DNA of 64,000 bases from Peterkaempfera bronchialis (GTDB lineage: Bacteria; Actinomycetota; Actinomycetes; Streptomycetales; Streptomycetaceae): positions 2,604,001 to 2,668,000 of the forward strand of contig NZ_CP031264.1 of assembly GCF_003258605.2 (NCBI RefSeq), given 5' to 3'. Position numbers and translations under genes: made by a program. Shown here one piece after another: positions 43,436 to 53,085 of this stretch. Position 1 is the stretch's first letter, and every line of letters starts with the position of its first letter. Under the pieces are notes generated by a model that was not told the origin of the DNA, ran no database searches, and worked only from the letters and a program-made list of their open reading frames with translations.

Positions 43436-45079
43436 CTACTTGAGGCGGAGGGCCTTGAGGGCCCTGAGGCTCCGGGTGAAGAAGGCGGCGAACCGCTCGT
43501 CGTCCATGCCCAGCGAGGGGGCGATGGGCAGCAGCCGCTGGGTGGCGATGGTCTGGGCCTCGGTGAACCTGAGGATGCCCTCGGCGCCATGGCGGCGGCC
43601 GAGACCGGAGTCGCCCATGCCGCCCATGGGGGAGGCGCTGGAGCCATAGGCGGCGGCGTATGCCTCATTGACGTTGACGGTGCCGGTGCGCAGCCGGGCG
43701 GCGATGGCGCGGCCACGGCGGGTGTCGCGGGTCCAGACACTGGAGTTGAGGCCGTAGCGGGTGGCGTTGGCGCGCTCGACGGCCTCCTCCTCGGTGTCGC
43801 AGCGGTAGACCGAGACGACCGGGCCGAAGGTCTCCTCGGTGCAGACGGCCATGGTGTCGTCCACGCCGTCGAGCACGGTGGGCTCGTAGAAGAGCGGACC
43901 GAGGTCGGGCCGGGCGCGTCCGCCGGTGAGCACGGTGGCGCCGTTCCGCACGGCCTCGTCCACATGCCGGGTGACGGTCTCCAGCTGGCGCCGGGAGACC
44001 AGCGACCCCATGTCGGCGCCATAGGCGAGGCGGGTGCCCAGGCGCATCGCGCCGACCCGGGCGGTGAAGCGGTCCAGGAAGGCGTCGGCGACGGCGCGGT
44101 GCACATAGAGGCGCTCGATGGAGATGCAGAGCTGCCCGGCAGAGGAGAAGCAGGCCCGTACGGCGCCCTCGGCGGCCCGGTCGAGGTCGGCGTCGGCCAG
44201 CACCAGCAGGGCGTTCTTGCCGCCGAGTTCCAGGGAGGCGCCGACCAGGCGGGCGGCGGCGCGCTGGGCGACCTCGCGGCCGGTGCGGGTGGAGCCGGTG
44301 AAGGAGACATAGTCGGCGCCGTCGACCACGGCGGGCCCGACCACCGGTCCGTCGCCGATCACGATCTGCCACACCTCGGGGGGCAGCCCGGCCTCGACCA
44401 GGAGTTCGCGGACCCGGAGGGCGGTGAGCGCGGTCTGCGTGTCGGGCTTGTTGACCACGGCGTTGCCGGCCGCGAAGGCGGGCAGCGCATCACCGGCGCA
44501 GAGCTCCAGCGGGTAGTTCCAGGGGGATATCTGGCCTATGACGCCCTTGGGGCGGCGGGCCTCCACGGTGTGGGTGAGGACCGGTACGGCGCCGCCGCGC
44601 CGGCGGTCGCGGAGGTAGCCGTCGGCGGCGCGGCCGTAGTGGCGGGCGGCGCCGGCCACCGCCAGTACCTCCTCGAAGGCGTGCACCCGGGCCTTGCCGG
44701 TCTCGGCCTGGATGACGTCCAGGACCTCGTCCTGACGACGGAGCAGCAGGTCGTGGAAGCGGAGCAGTACGGCGGCGCGGCGGCGGACCGGCAGGGCGGC
44801 CCAGTCGCGCTGGGCGGCGCGGGCCCGTCGGTATGCCTCGGCGACATCGGCGGGGGTGGACTGCGGCAGCTCGGCCAGCACCTCGCCGGTGAAGGGCGCC
44901 CGGGTGGCGGCGCGGGCGGCTCCGGGTCCGGCGGTGACGGCGCGGGTGAGGCGTGCGACCAGGTCGGGGGTGACCGCGTCGGCGACCGTCCGGCCGCCGG
45001 CGGGCGCGGTGGGGTTGCCGCCCCGGGGTGCCTTCGGCGTCTCGGTTCCGCTCTGGCTGCCCTGTTCGATTCCGGTCAT
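43436..45079 (-). CDS. gabD2: Succinate-semialdehyde dehydrogenase (NADP+), GabD2 type
   Basis: 547 residues; aldehyde dehydrogenase superfamily. N-terminal extension of about 40, then the cofactor fold with IGQISPWNYPLELCAGDALP and FTGSTRTGREVAQRA. General base E284 is in LELGGKN, and the nucleophile C318 in SSAGQLCIS. The GQLC context and length fit actinobacterial GabD2, oxidising succinate semialdehyde to succinate and feeding the TCA cycle. Other semialdehydes are possible substrates. A 7-bp inverted repeat (CGCCGGT-A-ACCGGCG, 45118-45132) lies 39 bp upstream of the ATG and could be an operator. Confidence 0.88.
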   Translation of the reverse strand: MTGIEQGSQSGTETPKAPRGGNPTAPAGGRTVADAVTPDLVARLTRAVTAGPGAARAATRAPFTGEVLAELPQSTPADVAEAYRRARAAQRDWAALPVRRRAAVLLRFHDLLLRRQDEVLDVIQAETGKARVHAFEEVLAVAGAARHYGRAADGYLRDRRRGGAVPVLTHTVEARRPKGVIGQISPWNYPLELCAGDALPAFAAGNAVVNKPDTQTALTALRVRELLVEAGLPPEVWQIVIGDGPVVGPAVVDGADYVSFTGSTRTGREVAQRAAARLVGASLELGGKNALLVLADADLDRAAEGAVRACFSSAGQLCISIERLYVHRAVADAFLDRFTARVGAMRLGTRLAYGADMGSLVSRRQLETVTRHVDEAVRNGATVLTGGRARPDLGPLFYEPTVLDGVDDTMAVCTEETFGPVVSVYRCDTEEEAVERANATRYGLNSSVWTRDTRRGRAIAARLRTGTVNVNEAYAAAYGSSASPMGGMGDSGLGRRHGAEGILRFTEAQTIATQRLLPIAPSLGMDDERFAAFFTRSLRALKALRLK

Positions 45080-45143
45080 ACCGCGAAGCGTAGGCGCTGC
45101 CGAGCGGCTTGGATACCCGCCGGTAACCGGCGCGGTCGCCGGA

Positions 45144-46559
45144 TCAGGTCAGCTCGCGCAGTGCGTCGCCGATCGCCCGGTGGAAGGTGGGGTAGGCCCA
45201 GATCGTCTGCGCCAGCTCCGCGACCGGCAGCCGGGCCCGCACCGCGACCGAGAGCACCCCCAGCACCTCGCCGCCGTACGGCCCCGCGACCGTGCCGCCC
45301 ACCAGCACCCCGGCGTCCGCGTCGGCGACCAGCTTGACGAAGCCGTCACCGCCCGGCCCGTGGATGAAGCCACGGGCGGTCGCCGCCAGGTCGGCCCGGC
45401 CGATCCGCACCGCGATCCCGCGCTGCCGCGCCTCAGCCTCGGTCAGCCCGACCGCGCCGATCTCCGGGTCGGTGAAGGTGACCCGGGGCACCGCGTGGTA
45501 CTCGGCCTGCGGGCCGCCCCGGCCGAGGATCGCCCGTACCGCCACATCGGCCTGGTACATCGCCATATGGGTGAACGCCCCATGGCCCGTCACATCGCCG
45601 ACCGCCCAGACCCCCGGGCCGCCCGGGTCCTGACCGGGCACCCGCATCCGGGCGTCGACCGGCAGCGCGGGCGCGGTGTCGTCCACCTCCAGCACCCCAG
45701 CGCCCAACCGCGTCAGGTCCACCCGCCGCCCGGCGGCCACCAGCAGCCGCTCCGCCGTCAGCCGCTCCCCGCGTGCGCACTCCACGGTGAACCGCCCGCC
45801 GTCGTAGGACACCGACGCCGGCTCGGCACCGGTGTACACCTCCACGCCGTCGCTGGTCAGGGCGCGCATCAGCACCTCGTCGACCTCCGGCTCCTCATGT
45901 CCGAGCAGCCGGGGCGCCACCTCCAGCACCGTCACCGCCGTGCCGAACCGCTGCACGACCTGCCCGAACTCCAGCCCCACCGCGCCGCCGCCCAGCACCA
46001 GCAGCGACTCTGGCAGCTCCGCCGCCTCGACCATCTCCCGATTGGTCCAGTACGGGGTGCAGGCCAGCCCCGGCACCGGTGGCACGGAAGGCTCCGAACC
46101 GACCGCGAGCACCACGGCCCGGCGTGGCCGCAGCACGGTCTCCCCGCCGTCCATGCCCCCCACGGTGACCTCTCCGGGCGCGGTCAGCCTGCCCCGGCCG
46201 CGCAGGAACCGGCCGCCCCGGGAGGTGAAGCGGTCGACGGCAGCCTTGTCGTTCCAGTCGTCGGTGGCCTCCCGCACCCGGCGGGCGACCGGCCGCCAGT
46301 CCGGGTGCACCATGGCGGTTCCGGCCGTGCCCGGGATGCGGTGGGCCTCGGCTACCAGCCCGGCCGCCCGCACCATGATCTTGGAGGGGATGCAGCCCCA
46401 GTACGGGCACTCGCCGCCCAGCAGCCGCTCATCCACGCCGACCACGTCCAGCCCGGCGTCGGCCAGCCGCCCGGCGACCTCCTCACCGCCCGGCCCCATC
46501 CCGACGACCACGGCGTCCACCTGCTGGGGCTGCTGCGGCAGCCGGTCCGTGACGGCCAT
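45144..46559 (-). CDS. Pyridine nucleotide-disulfide oxidoreductase (dihydrolipoamide dehydrogenase-like)
   Basis: 471 residues from ATG 46559, with GGAGGAGG six bases upstream. FAD-binding VDAVVVGMGPGGEEVAGRLA, redox disulfide C51-PYWG-C56 in GGECPYWGCIPSK, NAD-binding LLVLGGGAVGLEFGQVVQRF and FAD-binding GVWAVGDVTGHGAFTHMA. The C-terminal active-site motif is IWAYPTFHRAIGDAL, where dihydrolipoamide dehydrogenases have H-P-T-x-x-E. The proton-relay His and Glu are therefore missing or displaced, and lipoamide is an unlikely substrate. A quinone, mycothiol or other small-disulfide or metal reductase is possible. Confidence 0.85.
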   Translation of the reverse strand: MAVTDRLPQQPQQVDAVVVGMGPGGEEVAGRLADAGLDVVGVDERLLGGECPYWGCIPSKIMVRAAGLVAEAHRIPGTAGTAMVHPDWRPVARRVREATDDWNDKAAVDRFTSRGGRFLRGRGRLTAPGEVTVGGMDGGETVLRPRRAVVLAVGSEPSVPPVPGLACTPYWTNREMVEAAELPESLLVLGGGAVGLEFGQVVQRFGTAVTVLEVAPRLLGHEEPEVDEVLMRALTSDGVEVYTGAEPASVSYDGGRFTVECARGERLTAERLLVAAGRRVDLTRLGAGVLEVDDTAPALPVDARMRVPGQDPGGPGVWAVGDVTGHGAFTHMAMYQADVAVRAILGRGGPQAEYHAVPRVTFTDPEIGAVGLTEAEARQRGIAVRIGRADLAATARGFIHGPGGDGFVKLVADADAGVLVGGTVAGPYGGEVLGVLSVAVRARLPVAELAQTIWAYPTFHRAIGDALRELT

Positions 46560-46687
46560 GACGGCCTCCTCCCGGAGCACGTGGGCGGCGCGGCACCGGA
46601 GCGGGCGGGCCGCATCCGGCCTCACTTCCACCGTACGCGCGTGGCGGCGATCGGTCCCGGGGTCCGCCGGACGGGCGGCGACCACCG

Positions 46688-46739
46688 CGCGGCGGGGGCC
46701 GGTCACGCGGTGGCGGGGGCCGGTCGCGCGGTGGCGGGG
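46688..46739. repeat. ~21-bp tandem repeat before the kinase stop
   Basis: Units of CGCGGTGGCGGGGGCCGGTC, about 2.3 copies, filling the end of the gap between the kinase and the oxidoreductase. Confidence 0.7.
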
Positions 46740-48569
46740 TCAGTCGCCGGTCGGGGCGAAGCTGTTGCGCACGGTGTAGAAGCGCTGCTCGCCGGTCCGC
46801 CAGTCGGGCTCCGGGTAGTCGAGGTAGATGGCGTACTCGGTGCCGTCGGCCCGGTACAGCTGCTCGATCACATGGCGGGGACCGGTGCTGGCGTCATAGG
46901 TGAACTCCCAGACGGCGCCCGGGTGGCCCTTGTACTTGTTGGAGACCATCTGCAACCGCGCATAGCTCGGCGACTGCTCGACGGCCTGCTCCATGGCCTG
47001 CGCATGCGCCAGCGGGGTGCTGGTCTGGCCGGTGATCACCGAGAAGCGCAGATAGTGCTTCTTGCCGTCCGGGCTGTAGTCGATCTGGCCCTGGTCGGTG
47101 GTGCGTACCCAGGTGTCACCACCGCTGGGCAGCAGAAAGCGGAAGCCGCCCGGGTCGTCCGTCCAGCTGTAGCCGTCGGGGGCGGTACCGTCCTGGCCGC
47201 CCGGCGAGTCGCCGGGGCTCCGCGACGGCGCGGACGGGGACAGGGACGGCGAGGAGGACCGGTGGCCCTGGCCGCTCGCGCCCTCGGCGGCGTCGGCCTT
47301 CCCGTGGTTCAGGGCCACATATGCGGCGCCGCCGCCGAGCAGCGCGGCCACCAGAGCGGCCGCGACCAGCAGCGGGACCCTCGGACGCCCGGCCCGGCGG
47401 ACCGTAACGGCGGAGTGGGCACCGGCGGAGTGCGTCCCGGCGGAGTGCGTCCCGGCGGTCGGCGGCACTGCTTCGAGGGCGGTGGGCTGGGGCGGCGGGA
47501 CGGCGCCCGGCGCGGAGACGGCGCTGTCGATGCGGTCCACCACCGGCACCACCTGCGTCGGGGTGCGCTGCGCCGACGGTGGCGCCGCCGTGATGTCCAT
47601 GGTGTGGCCGGCCGCGACGCCCTCCAGCATCCGCATCGCCTCGTCGGCGCTCGGCCGGGCGTGCGGGTCCTTCTCCAGCAGCGCCCGCAGCACCGGCGTG
47701 AGCGCCCCGGCGCAGCGCGGCTCGGGCAGCGGATCGCCCACCACAGCGGCCAGCGTGGAGAGCGGCGAACCCCGGCGGAACGGCGAGTCGCCCTCCACCG
47801 CCGTGTACAGGGTGGCGCCGAGCGCCCACAGGTCGGACTCCGGGCCGGGCCGGTGGCCCTGCGCCCGCTCGGGGGCGAGGTAGTCGGGCGAGCCGACCAG
47901 GTCGCCGGGGCGGGTGAGCGCCGAGGAGCCCTCGAAGGTGGCGATGCCGAAGTCGGTGAGGACCACCCGGCCGGTGCCGCGCTCCAGCAGCACATTGGCG
48001 GGCTTGACGTCGCGGTGCAGCACGCCGACCTGGTGTCCCCGGTGCAGCGCTGCCAGCACCTGGGCGCCGACCCTGGCCGCGTCGCGGGGCAGCAGGGTGC
48101 CCTCCTGGGAGATCACATCGGCCAGCGAGCGGCCGTCGATCAGCTCCATGACGATCCAGGGGCGGCCGTCCTGCTCCAGGACGTCATGGATGGTGATCAC
48201 ACCGGAGTGCTTGATCCGGGCGGCGGCGCGGGCCTCCTGCTTCATCCGCGACTGGAGGATCGCCAGATCCTCCTCGGGGAGGTGGCGGACGCTGAGTTCC
48301 TTGACCGCGACCTCGCGGTCCAGCATCCGGTCCTCGGCCCGCCACACCGTGCCCATGCCGCCACGGCCCAGCCGCTCGCCGAGCAGATACCGCCCGGCCA
48401 GCAGCCGACCGTCGCGCGGGCCCTGGGGCGGCGCCCCGCCGCCGGTGCCCCCTTCGGCGGCTCTCCCGCCACGTCCCTCGCCGGGCCCCTCGCGGTGTCC
48501 CTCGTTCTGTCCGCCGGTGCCGCCCGCAGTCGCGGCAGCGCCCGGTACGGAACCGTCCTGCGCGCCCAT
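46740..48569 (-). CDS. Transmembrane Ser/Thr protein kinase
   Basis: 609 residues from ATG 48569 (GGGGAG 8 bases upstream). An acidic/Gly head is followed by a complete Hanks-type kinase: glycine loop LGRGGMGTVW, ATP Lys K90 (VAVKEL), catalytic H185-R-D187 (LHRDVKPANVLL), metal-binding D206-F-G, and SPDYLAPERAQG. A juxtamembrane Pro-rich linker with TAGTHSAGTHSAGAHSA repeats precedes one membrane helix (VPLLVAAALVAALLGGGAAY). The extracytoplasmic C-terminal domain (YSWTDDPGGFRFLLPSG to the end) probably senses a ligand. The cluster position matches the SCO4775-4779 kinases of S. coelicolor, reported to act in sporulation cell-wall synthesis. Confidence 0.93.
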   Translation of the reverse strand: MGAQDGSVPGAAATAGGTGGQNEGHREGPGEGRGGRAAEGGTGGGAPPQGPRDGRLLAGRYLLGERLGRGGMGTVWRAEDRMLDREVAVKELSVRHLPEEDLAILQSRMKQEARAAARIKHSGVITIHDVLEQDGRPWIVMELIDGRSLADVISQEGTLLPRDAARVGAQVLAALHRGHQVGVLHRDVKPANVLLERGTGRVVLTDFGIATFEGSSALTRPGDLVGSPDYLAPERAQGHRPGPESDLWALGATLYTAVEGDSPFRRGSPLSTLAAVVGDPLPEPRCAGALTPVLRALLEKDPHARPSADEAMRMLEGVAAGHTMDITAAPPSAQRTPTQVVPVVDRIDSAVSAPGAVPPPQPTALEAVPPTAGTHSAGTHSAGAHSAVTVRRAGRPRVPLLVAAALVAALLGGGAAYVALNHGKADAAEGASGQGHRSSSPSLSPSAPSRSPGDSPGGQDGTAPDGYSWTDDPGGFRFLLPSGGDTWVRTTDQGQIDYSPDGKKHYLRFSVITGQTSTPLAHAQAMEQAVEQSPSYARLQMVSNKYKGHPGAVWEFTYDASTGPRHVIEQLYRADGTEYAIYLDYPEPDWRTGEQRFYTVRNSFAPTGD

Positions 48570-48848
48570 ATCCGTGCTCCCCCTCGTCTGCGTCCCGCCG
48601 CACCGGCAGCTGGTGCGGCGCCGCACAACGACCCCCGTCGCCCAACGCCCGGGTCCGGTCCCGGCGCGCGCCACTGCTCACCACTCGAACATGCAGCACT
48701 CGACCACGCACTGGTGGAACATGCACTGGTCGAACATGTACTGGAGACAGGTTAGGCGCCCATCCGGGCCCCGCACATCCCGCCCCCGCCCGTGTGACCC
48801 GGTCGTGACTCGGCAGGAAAACCCCCGAATTCCCATCCGGACGGAACG

Positions 48849-50114
48849 TCACCCCGCCAGCAGGACCGTCATCAGCAGCACCAGCAGCACCACCAGCATC
48901 AGACCGCCCACCAACAGCGGCCCCAACAGCCCAGGACGCAGCAGCCCAGGACGCAGCAGCCCGGGACGCAGCAGCCCCGGGCGCGCATGCCGGGGCGGCC
49001 CATGCGGATGGTCGGGGTGCGGGACCGGAGCGCCACCCCGGCGGCGCCGCTCCACCGCCCCGGCCGGACGGACGGCGGGCAGCAGCGCGGCGACACCCGA
49101 CGCATCCGGGTCGTACGGCTCCGGCGCGCGGGCCAGCAGCTCCGCCAGCCGCCGCCGCACCAGTGCGGGGTCGGGCCGGGCCGCCGGGTCCGGGTGCAGC
49201 AGCTCCTCCACCAGCGGGCGCAGCGGACCGCATGCCTTGGCGGACGCCTGCCGCCTGGCCCGTACGGCGTCGAAGAGGACCCCGACATCCTCCTCCGGAA
49301 AGGGCGCCCGGCCGGTGAGCATCCGGAAGAGCAGTACCCCGACCGCCCAGCAGTCGGCAGCCGGGCCGACCGGCTCCCCCGGCAGCGGCTGCCGGGGAAG
49401 CGGCACCCGGTCACCGCCCGCCGGGCCGACCTGCTCCGGCGCCCACCGCTCGGCGCACGGCCCGGCCAGCGCGGCCCGGACGTCCCGGGCCCGCAGCCGG
49501 GCCAGGGTCCAGCCGGGGCCCGGCGGCCCGCCGTCCGGGCCGTCGCAGAGCGCCTGCTGCGCGGCACCCGTACCCAGCCCGCCCAGCATGGCGGTGCCGT
49601 CCTCGCAGATCAGCACGGTCTCGGGGGTGATGTTGCCGTGTACCAGCCCGGCGGAGTGCACCGCGCGCAGCGCGCCCAGCAGATCCCCGGCGATCTCGGC
49701 GGCCCGGTAGAGCGGCAGCGGGCCGCGCTCCAGCAGCCGGGCGAGCGGCACCCCGGGCAGCCGCTCCCCGGCCACCCACAGCCGGCCGTCCTGCTCGAAC
49801 GCCTCGTAGTCCTGGACCAGCCGGGGGTGCGCCGGCGCCGCCTCGGCCGCCCGGGTCGCCCGCCGCACCGCATGGGCGGCGGCTGCGGACTCGGGCTGCT
49901 CCGCGCCCTCCTCGGGCGGCAGTCCGTAGACCGTGTCCAGGCCGTCGTCCAGCAGCTCGGCGCCGACCACCTCGGGCAGCGGGGTCGCCTCCAGCAGCAC
50001 CGGCAGCCCGGTGACCGAGTCGACCGCCTCGCCGCGCCACGACACGCCGGACTCCGCCGGGCGGCCGGTCAGCCGGTAGCGCCCGGCCAACAGCCGTCCC
50101 GACACCGGTGGCAA
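48849..50114 (-). CDS. Membrane-anchored pseudokinase (Hanks-type fold without catalytic residues)
   Basis: 421 residues from TTG 50114, which has GGAGGAGG at good spacing; GTG 50168 is the alternative. The fold is recognisable from RLLAGRYRL to the APE motif (ERWAPEQVGP), but key residues are gone. The glycine loop reads GRPAESGVSW, the ATP Lys position is Glu (VLLEATPL), HRD is HGN (LVHGNITPETVLI), and DFG is replaced by GLG. It cannot be a normal kinase. Four tandem PGLLR units precede the C-terminal helix (GLMLVVLLVLLMTVLL). It lies between two active kinases on the same strand and probably binds or regulates them. Confidence 0.88.
   Translation of the reverse strand: MPPVSGRLLAGRYRLTGRPAESGVSWRGEAVDSVTGLPVLLEATPLPEVVGAELLDDGLDTVYGLPPEEGAEQPESAAAAHAVRRATRAAEAAPAHPRLVQDYEAFEQDGRLWVAGERLPGVPLARLLERGPLPLYRAAEIAGDLLGALRAVHSAGLVHGNITPETVLICEDGTAMLGGLGTGAAQQALCDGPDGGPPGPGWTLARLRARDVRAALAGPCAERWAPEQVGPAGGDRVPLPRQPLPGEPVGPAADCWAVGVLLFRMLTGRAPFPEEDVGVLFDAVRARRQASAKACGPLRPLVEELLHPDPAARPDPALVRRRLAELLARAPEPYDPDASGVAALLPAVRPAGAVERRRRGGAPVPHPDHPHGPPRHARPGLLRPGLLRPGLLRPGLLGPLLVGGLMLVVLLVLLMTVLLAG
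48927..48986. repeat. 15-bp tandem repeat inside the pseudokinase gene
   Basis: CAGCCCAGGACGCAG at 48927, 48942 and 48957 (one change), plus a decayed fourth unit at 48972; it encodes the PGLLR repeats. Confidence 0.85.
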
Positions 50115-50210
50115 TGGCCCTCCTCCGGGGCCCAGCGTACGTCCCGGCCGTGACGTCACCGGCCTCACCCGCCCCGGCGGCGCGGCGCCGGGGCAGCGGG
50201 TGACGCCGGG

Positions 50211-52610
50211 TCAGTCCTGGGCCTGGAAGGTGGCGAAGGCCACGTCACGTGCCTGCTTGGCCTCGGCGCTGTTCCACTGGTCCTCGGGGGTGGTCCACCG
50301 GATGGAGTACGCGTGCTTCTTGTCCACCACGAAGGCCCTGCTGAGGCTGTGCTTGAGCGCCGGGTCCCGGTTGTAGGTCCACTCCCAGTCGGCGGCCTGC
50401 CAGCCCCGGAAGTCCGCCCTGTGGATGTCGCCGATCCGGTGGTAGAACGGCCAGCCGGAGTGCGCCTGCTGCTCCATCGTCCGCCAGTCGGCGACCACGT
50501 CGTCGGAGGCGTCGTCGCGCTGATGCACGATCAGCACCCAGTCCTTGTACTCCAGTTGCACGCCGCCGTCCTTGCCCTGCCCCGTGTACCTCATGCCCTT
50601 GGGCACCTGGATGGAGAAGCCCTCGGCGCTGCTGGTGTAGGTGGTGAAGCCGTCGGGGACGCCGCCGGTGCCCGTGCCCTTGCCGCTGCCGTCGGGGACG
50701 CCGCCGTGGTCGTCGCCCTGGTCGTCGCCCTGGTCGTCGGAGCCGCCGTGGTGGTCGGGGTCCTCGCCGGTCCCCGACGTGGGCGAGGTGACGGGGCCGG
50801 GGCCGACCGGGGCGGCGGGCGGGGCGGATGCCTGGCCGGAGGAGCCGGTCGGTGCCGAGGGGGTCGGAGCCGAGTCGGACGGGGTGGTCGTGGTGGAGGA
50901 CTCGGACGACTTCGGGGCGAGGTTGCCGGGACGGCCGCCCGAGGCCCGGGTGTCCGACCCGTCGGAGCCCGACATGGCCCGTACGCCGAGCACCACGGCT
51001 GCCACCAGCACCACCAGGGCGGCGGCGTAGACCAGCAGGGCGCGCGGGGAGGGGTTGCGCTCGGCGGGCGGCTGGGAGCGCCACTCCTGTAGGCGCCGGC
51101 CCGGACCGCCCCCGTACACGGTGCCGCCGCCGGGCCAGGCCGGAGCGGCCCCGGGCGCGCTCGCAGGGGCGGCGGCGGGGGCGGCGGTCTCGGCGGCCGG
51201 GAGCACGGCGGTGGCCGGTGCATCGGCGCTCTCGGACGGCGAGGTCGCGGCGGCGGCGGTCTTGGCTGCCTTGGGCGTCTTGGCCGTCTTGGCTGTCTTG
51301 GCTGTCTTGGGCGTTGCCGGTTTCGGCGCCGGGGATGGCTTGGTCTCGGGTGCCTCGGCCTTGGACTCCACCGGCTCGGTCCCGGCCGACGTACGGGCCG
51401 CAGGCACCGCGCCCTGCGCTCCGTCCGCGTCGGCCTCGGCCGCCTCCGCCGACTCCGCCGACTCCGGCTGCGCCGTACGGCTGCCGACCCGGACCGTGCC
51501 CAGCAGGCCGCCCAGCACCCCGGCACCGCGCCGCGCGGAGCCTGCCGAACCCTCCGCCGGGGACTCCGCCTCAGCGTCCGCCGACAGCTCGGCCTTCTCG
51601 GCCTTCTCCGGCGTCTCGGCCTTCTCCGGCTTCTGCCGCTTGCCCGGCGCCGCCCCCTGCGGTGGCACGGAGCCAGCCTTGTCCTCGGCAGGCTTGGGGT
51701 CGTCGGCCCCGGTCACCGGGAGCACCTTGGTCTCCCCGACCTCGGCGACCTGCCGGGTGGTGGCCTCGGCCCGCTTCCCCGCCTCGGCGACGATCCGGCG
51801 CAGCATCGTCCGGGTGGTGGACTCGTCCAGCCGCTCGTCGGGGTCCTTGAGCAGCAGCCCCTCGATCACCGGGGCCAGCGGCCCGGCGTTGTGCGGGGTC
51901 TTCAGGTCCTCGGTCATCACGGCGGTCAGGGTGGAGATGGCCGAGCCCCGGTCGTACGGCGGTCGGCCCTCGACCATGGCGTAGAGCGTCGCGCCGAAGG
52001 ACCACAGGTCGGCGGGCGGGCCGGGCTTCTGGCCGCGCGCCCGCTCGGGCGAGATGTAGGAGGGGGCTCCGACCAGCATGCCGGTGGAGGTGACCGACGG
52101 GTCGCCCTCCACGCTGGCGATGCCGAAGTCGGTGAGCACCACCCGGCCGTCGTCGCCGATCAGCACATTGGACGGCTTGACGTCGCGGTGCAGGATGCCG
52201 TGGCTGTGCGCGGCGCGCAGCACTCCCAGCAGGTCGAGGCCGATCTCGGCGGCGCGCTCGGGCTTCAGCGGGCCGTCCTGCTTGATGACGTCCGACAGGG
52301 AGCGCGACTCGACCAGCTCCATCACGATCCACGGCCGGTCGTCCTCGTCGACCACGTCGAAGACGGTGACGGCGGCTGCGTGGCGGATCCGGGCGGTGGC
52401 CTTGGCCTCGCGCAGGGTGCGGGTGATCAGGCGGCGCTTCTCCTCCTCGTCCACGCCGCCGTGGAAGCGCAGCTCCTTGACCGCGACGACGCGTCCGAGC
52501 ATCTCGTCCTCGGCACGCCACACGGTGCCCATGCCGCCGCGCCCGAGCACCGAGTCCAACCGGTAGCGGCCGGCGAGGAGTCGGCCGGTGGAGCCCTGCG
52601 CCTGGGTCAT
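50211..52610 (-). CDS. Transmembrane Ser/Thr protein kinase (large)
   Basis: 799 residues. Complete kinase: LGRGGMGTVW, K45, H141-R-D143 (LHRDVKPSNVLI), D161-F-G, and SYISPERARG. A long Ala/Lys/Pro-rich linker of about 250 residues (KTAKTAKTAKTPKAAKT, a Lys-Thr-Ala repeat) precedes one membrane helix (ALLVYAAALVVLVAAVVLG). The outside contains a Ser/Thr/Gly/Asp-rich stalk (DDQGDDQGDDHGG) and a C-terminal domain similar in pattern to that of the neighbouring kinase (YTSSAEGFSIQVPKGMRY). The three genes are all leftward and likely act in one signalling complex. Confidence 0.94.
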   Translation of the reverse strand: MTQAQGSTGRLLAGRYRLDSVLGRGGMGTVWRAEDEMLGRVVAVKELRFHGGVDEEEKRRLITRTLREAKATARIRHAAAVTVFDVVDEDDRPWIVMELVESRSLSDVIKQDGPLKPERAAEIGLDLLGVLRAAHSHGILHRDVKPSNVLIGDDGRVVLTDFGIASVEGDPSVTSTGMLVGAPSYISPERARGQKPGPPADLWSFGATLYAMVEGRPPYDRGSAISTLTAVMTEDLKTPHNAGPLAPVIEGLLLKDPDERLDESTTRTMLRRIVAEAGKRAEATTRQVAEVGETKVLPVTGADDPKPAEDKAGSVPPQGAAPGKRQKPEKAETPEKAEKAELSADAEAESPAEGSAGSARRGAGVLGGLLGTVRVGSRTAQPESAESAEAAEADADGAQGAVPAARTSAGTEPVESKAEAPETKPSPAPKPATPKTAKTAKTAKTPKAAKTAAAATSPSESADAPATAVLPAAETAAPAAAPASAPGAAPAWPGGGTVYGGGPGRRLQEWRSQPPAERNPSPRALLVYAAALVVLVAAVVLGVRAMSGSDGSDTRASGGRPGNLAPKSSESSTTTTPSDSAPTPSAPTGSSGQASAPPAAPVGPGPVTSPTSGTGEDPDHHGGSDDQGDDQGDDHGGVPDGSGKGTGTGGVPDGFTTYTSSAEGFSIQVPKGMRYTGQGKDGGVQLEYKDWVLIVHQRDDASDDVVADWRTMEQQAHSGWPFYHRIGDIHRADFRGWQAADWEWTYNRDPALKHSLSRAFVVDKKHAYSIRWTTPEDQWNSAEAKQARDVAFATFQAQD

Positions 52611-53085
52611 GGATGCGATCCCCTAGTGGTGCCAGTCGACATGATGGTGCGTCGGCCCAGGCCGCACGGACCGCGCGGCTCAGGACCGGAGGCCGGGTGG
52701 ACCGGTGTCCGCGTGTTCCCCCGCGCCCCCGGCCGCCCGAGCGTCCATCATCCCCTGAACACCCGTCGGTCCCACAGTCGGCCCCTCGCTCCGTTCGGAG
52801 GCAGGCGGACAGACGTGCCCCGTGCGCGCACACGTGCAAGGACGTGCGCCTCGGCTCATTGGTTCCCGCCGTCCGACTGCCGTCGGCGGCCCAACCGTTC
52901 GGTACCGGGCGATTCCCGGCAGGGAGCGCCACGTCGTTGCCAGTCCGTCACCGAAACACGGTGTCGCACCCGGGTCCGGCGCTGCTAGCGTTCCGGCCCG
53001 TTCCCACAGGGCACTCCCGCCTTCCGGCCGGTCCGGAGGCGGCTCCGCCGTGCTCTTCGTTCCACTCTCACCTCGGGGGATCTCC
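52611..53085. other. Intergenic region upstream of the large kinase
   Basis: 475 bp between divergent genes. A candidate rightward promoter is TGTCGC (52962-52967), 18 bases, TAGCGT (52986-52991); nothing more definite was seen. Confidence 0.4.

Noticed and set aside
44856-48755. A 1299-codon open frame on the plus strand
   Set aside because: It runs antisense to the dehydrogenase, oxidoreductase and kinase genes, which all have full family motifs. Its protein is Arg/Gly/His-rich with no domain: a G/C-composition shadow.
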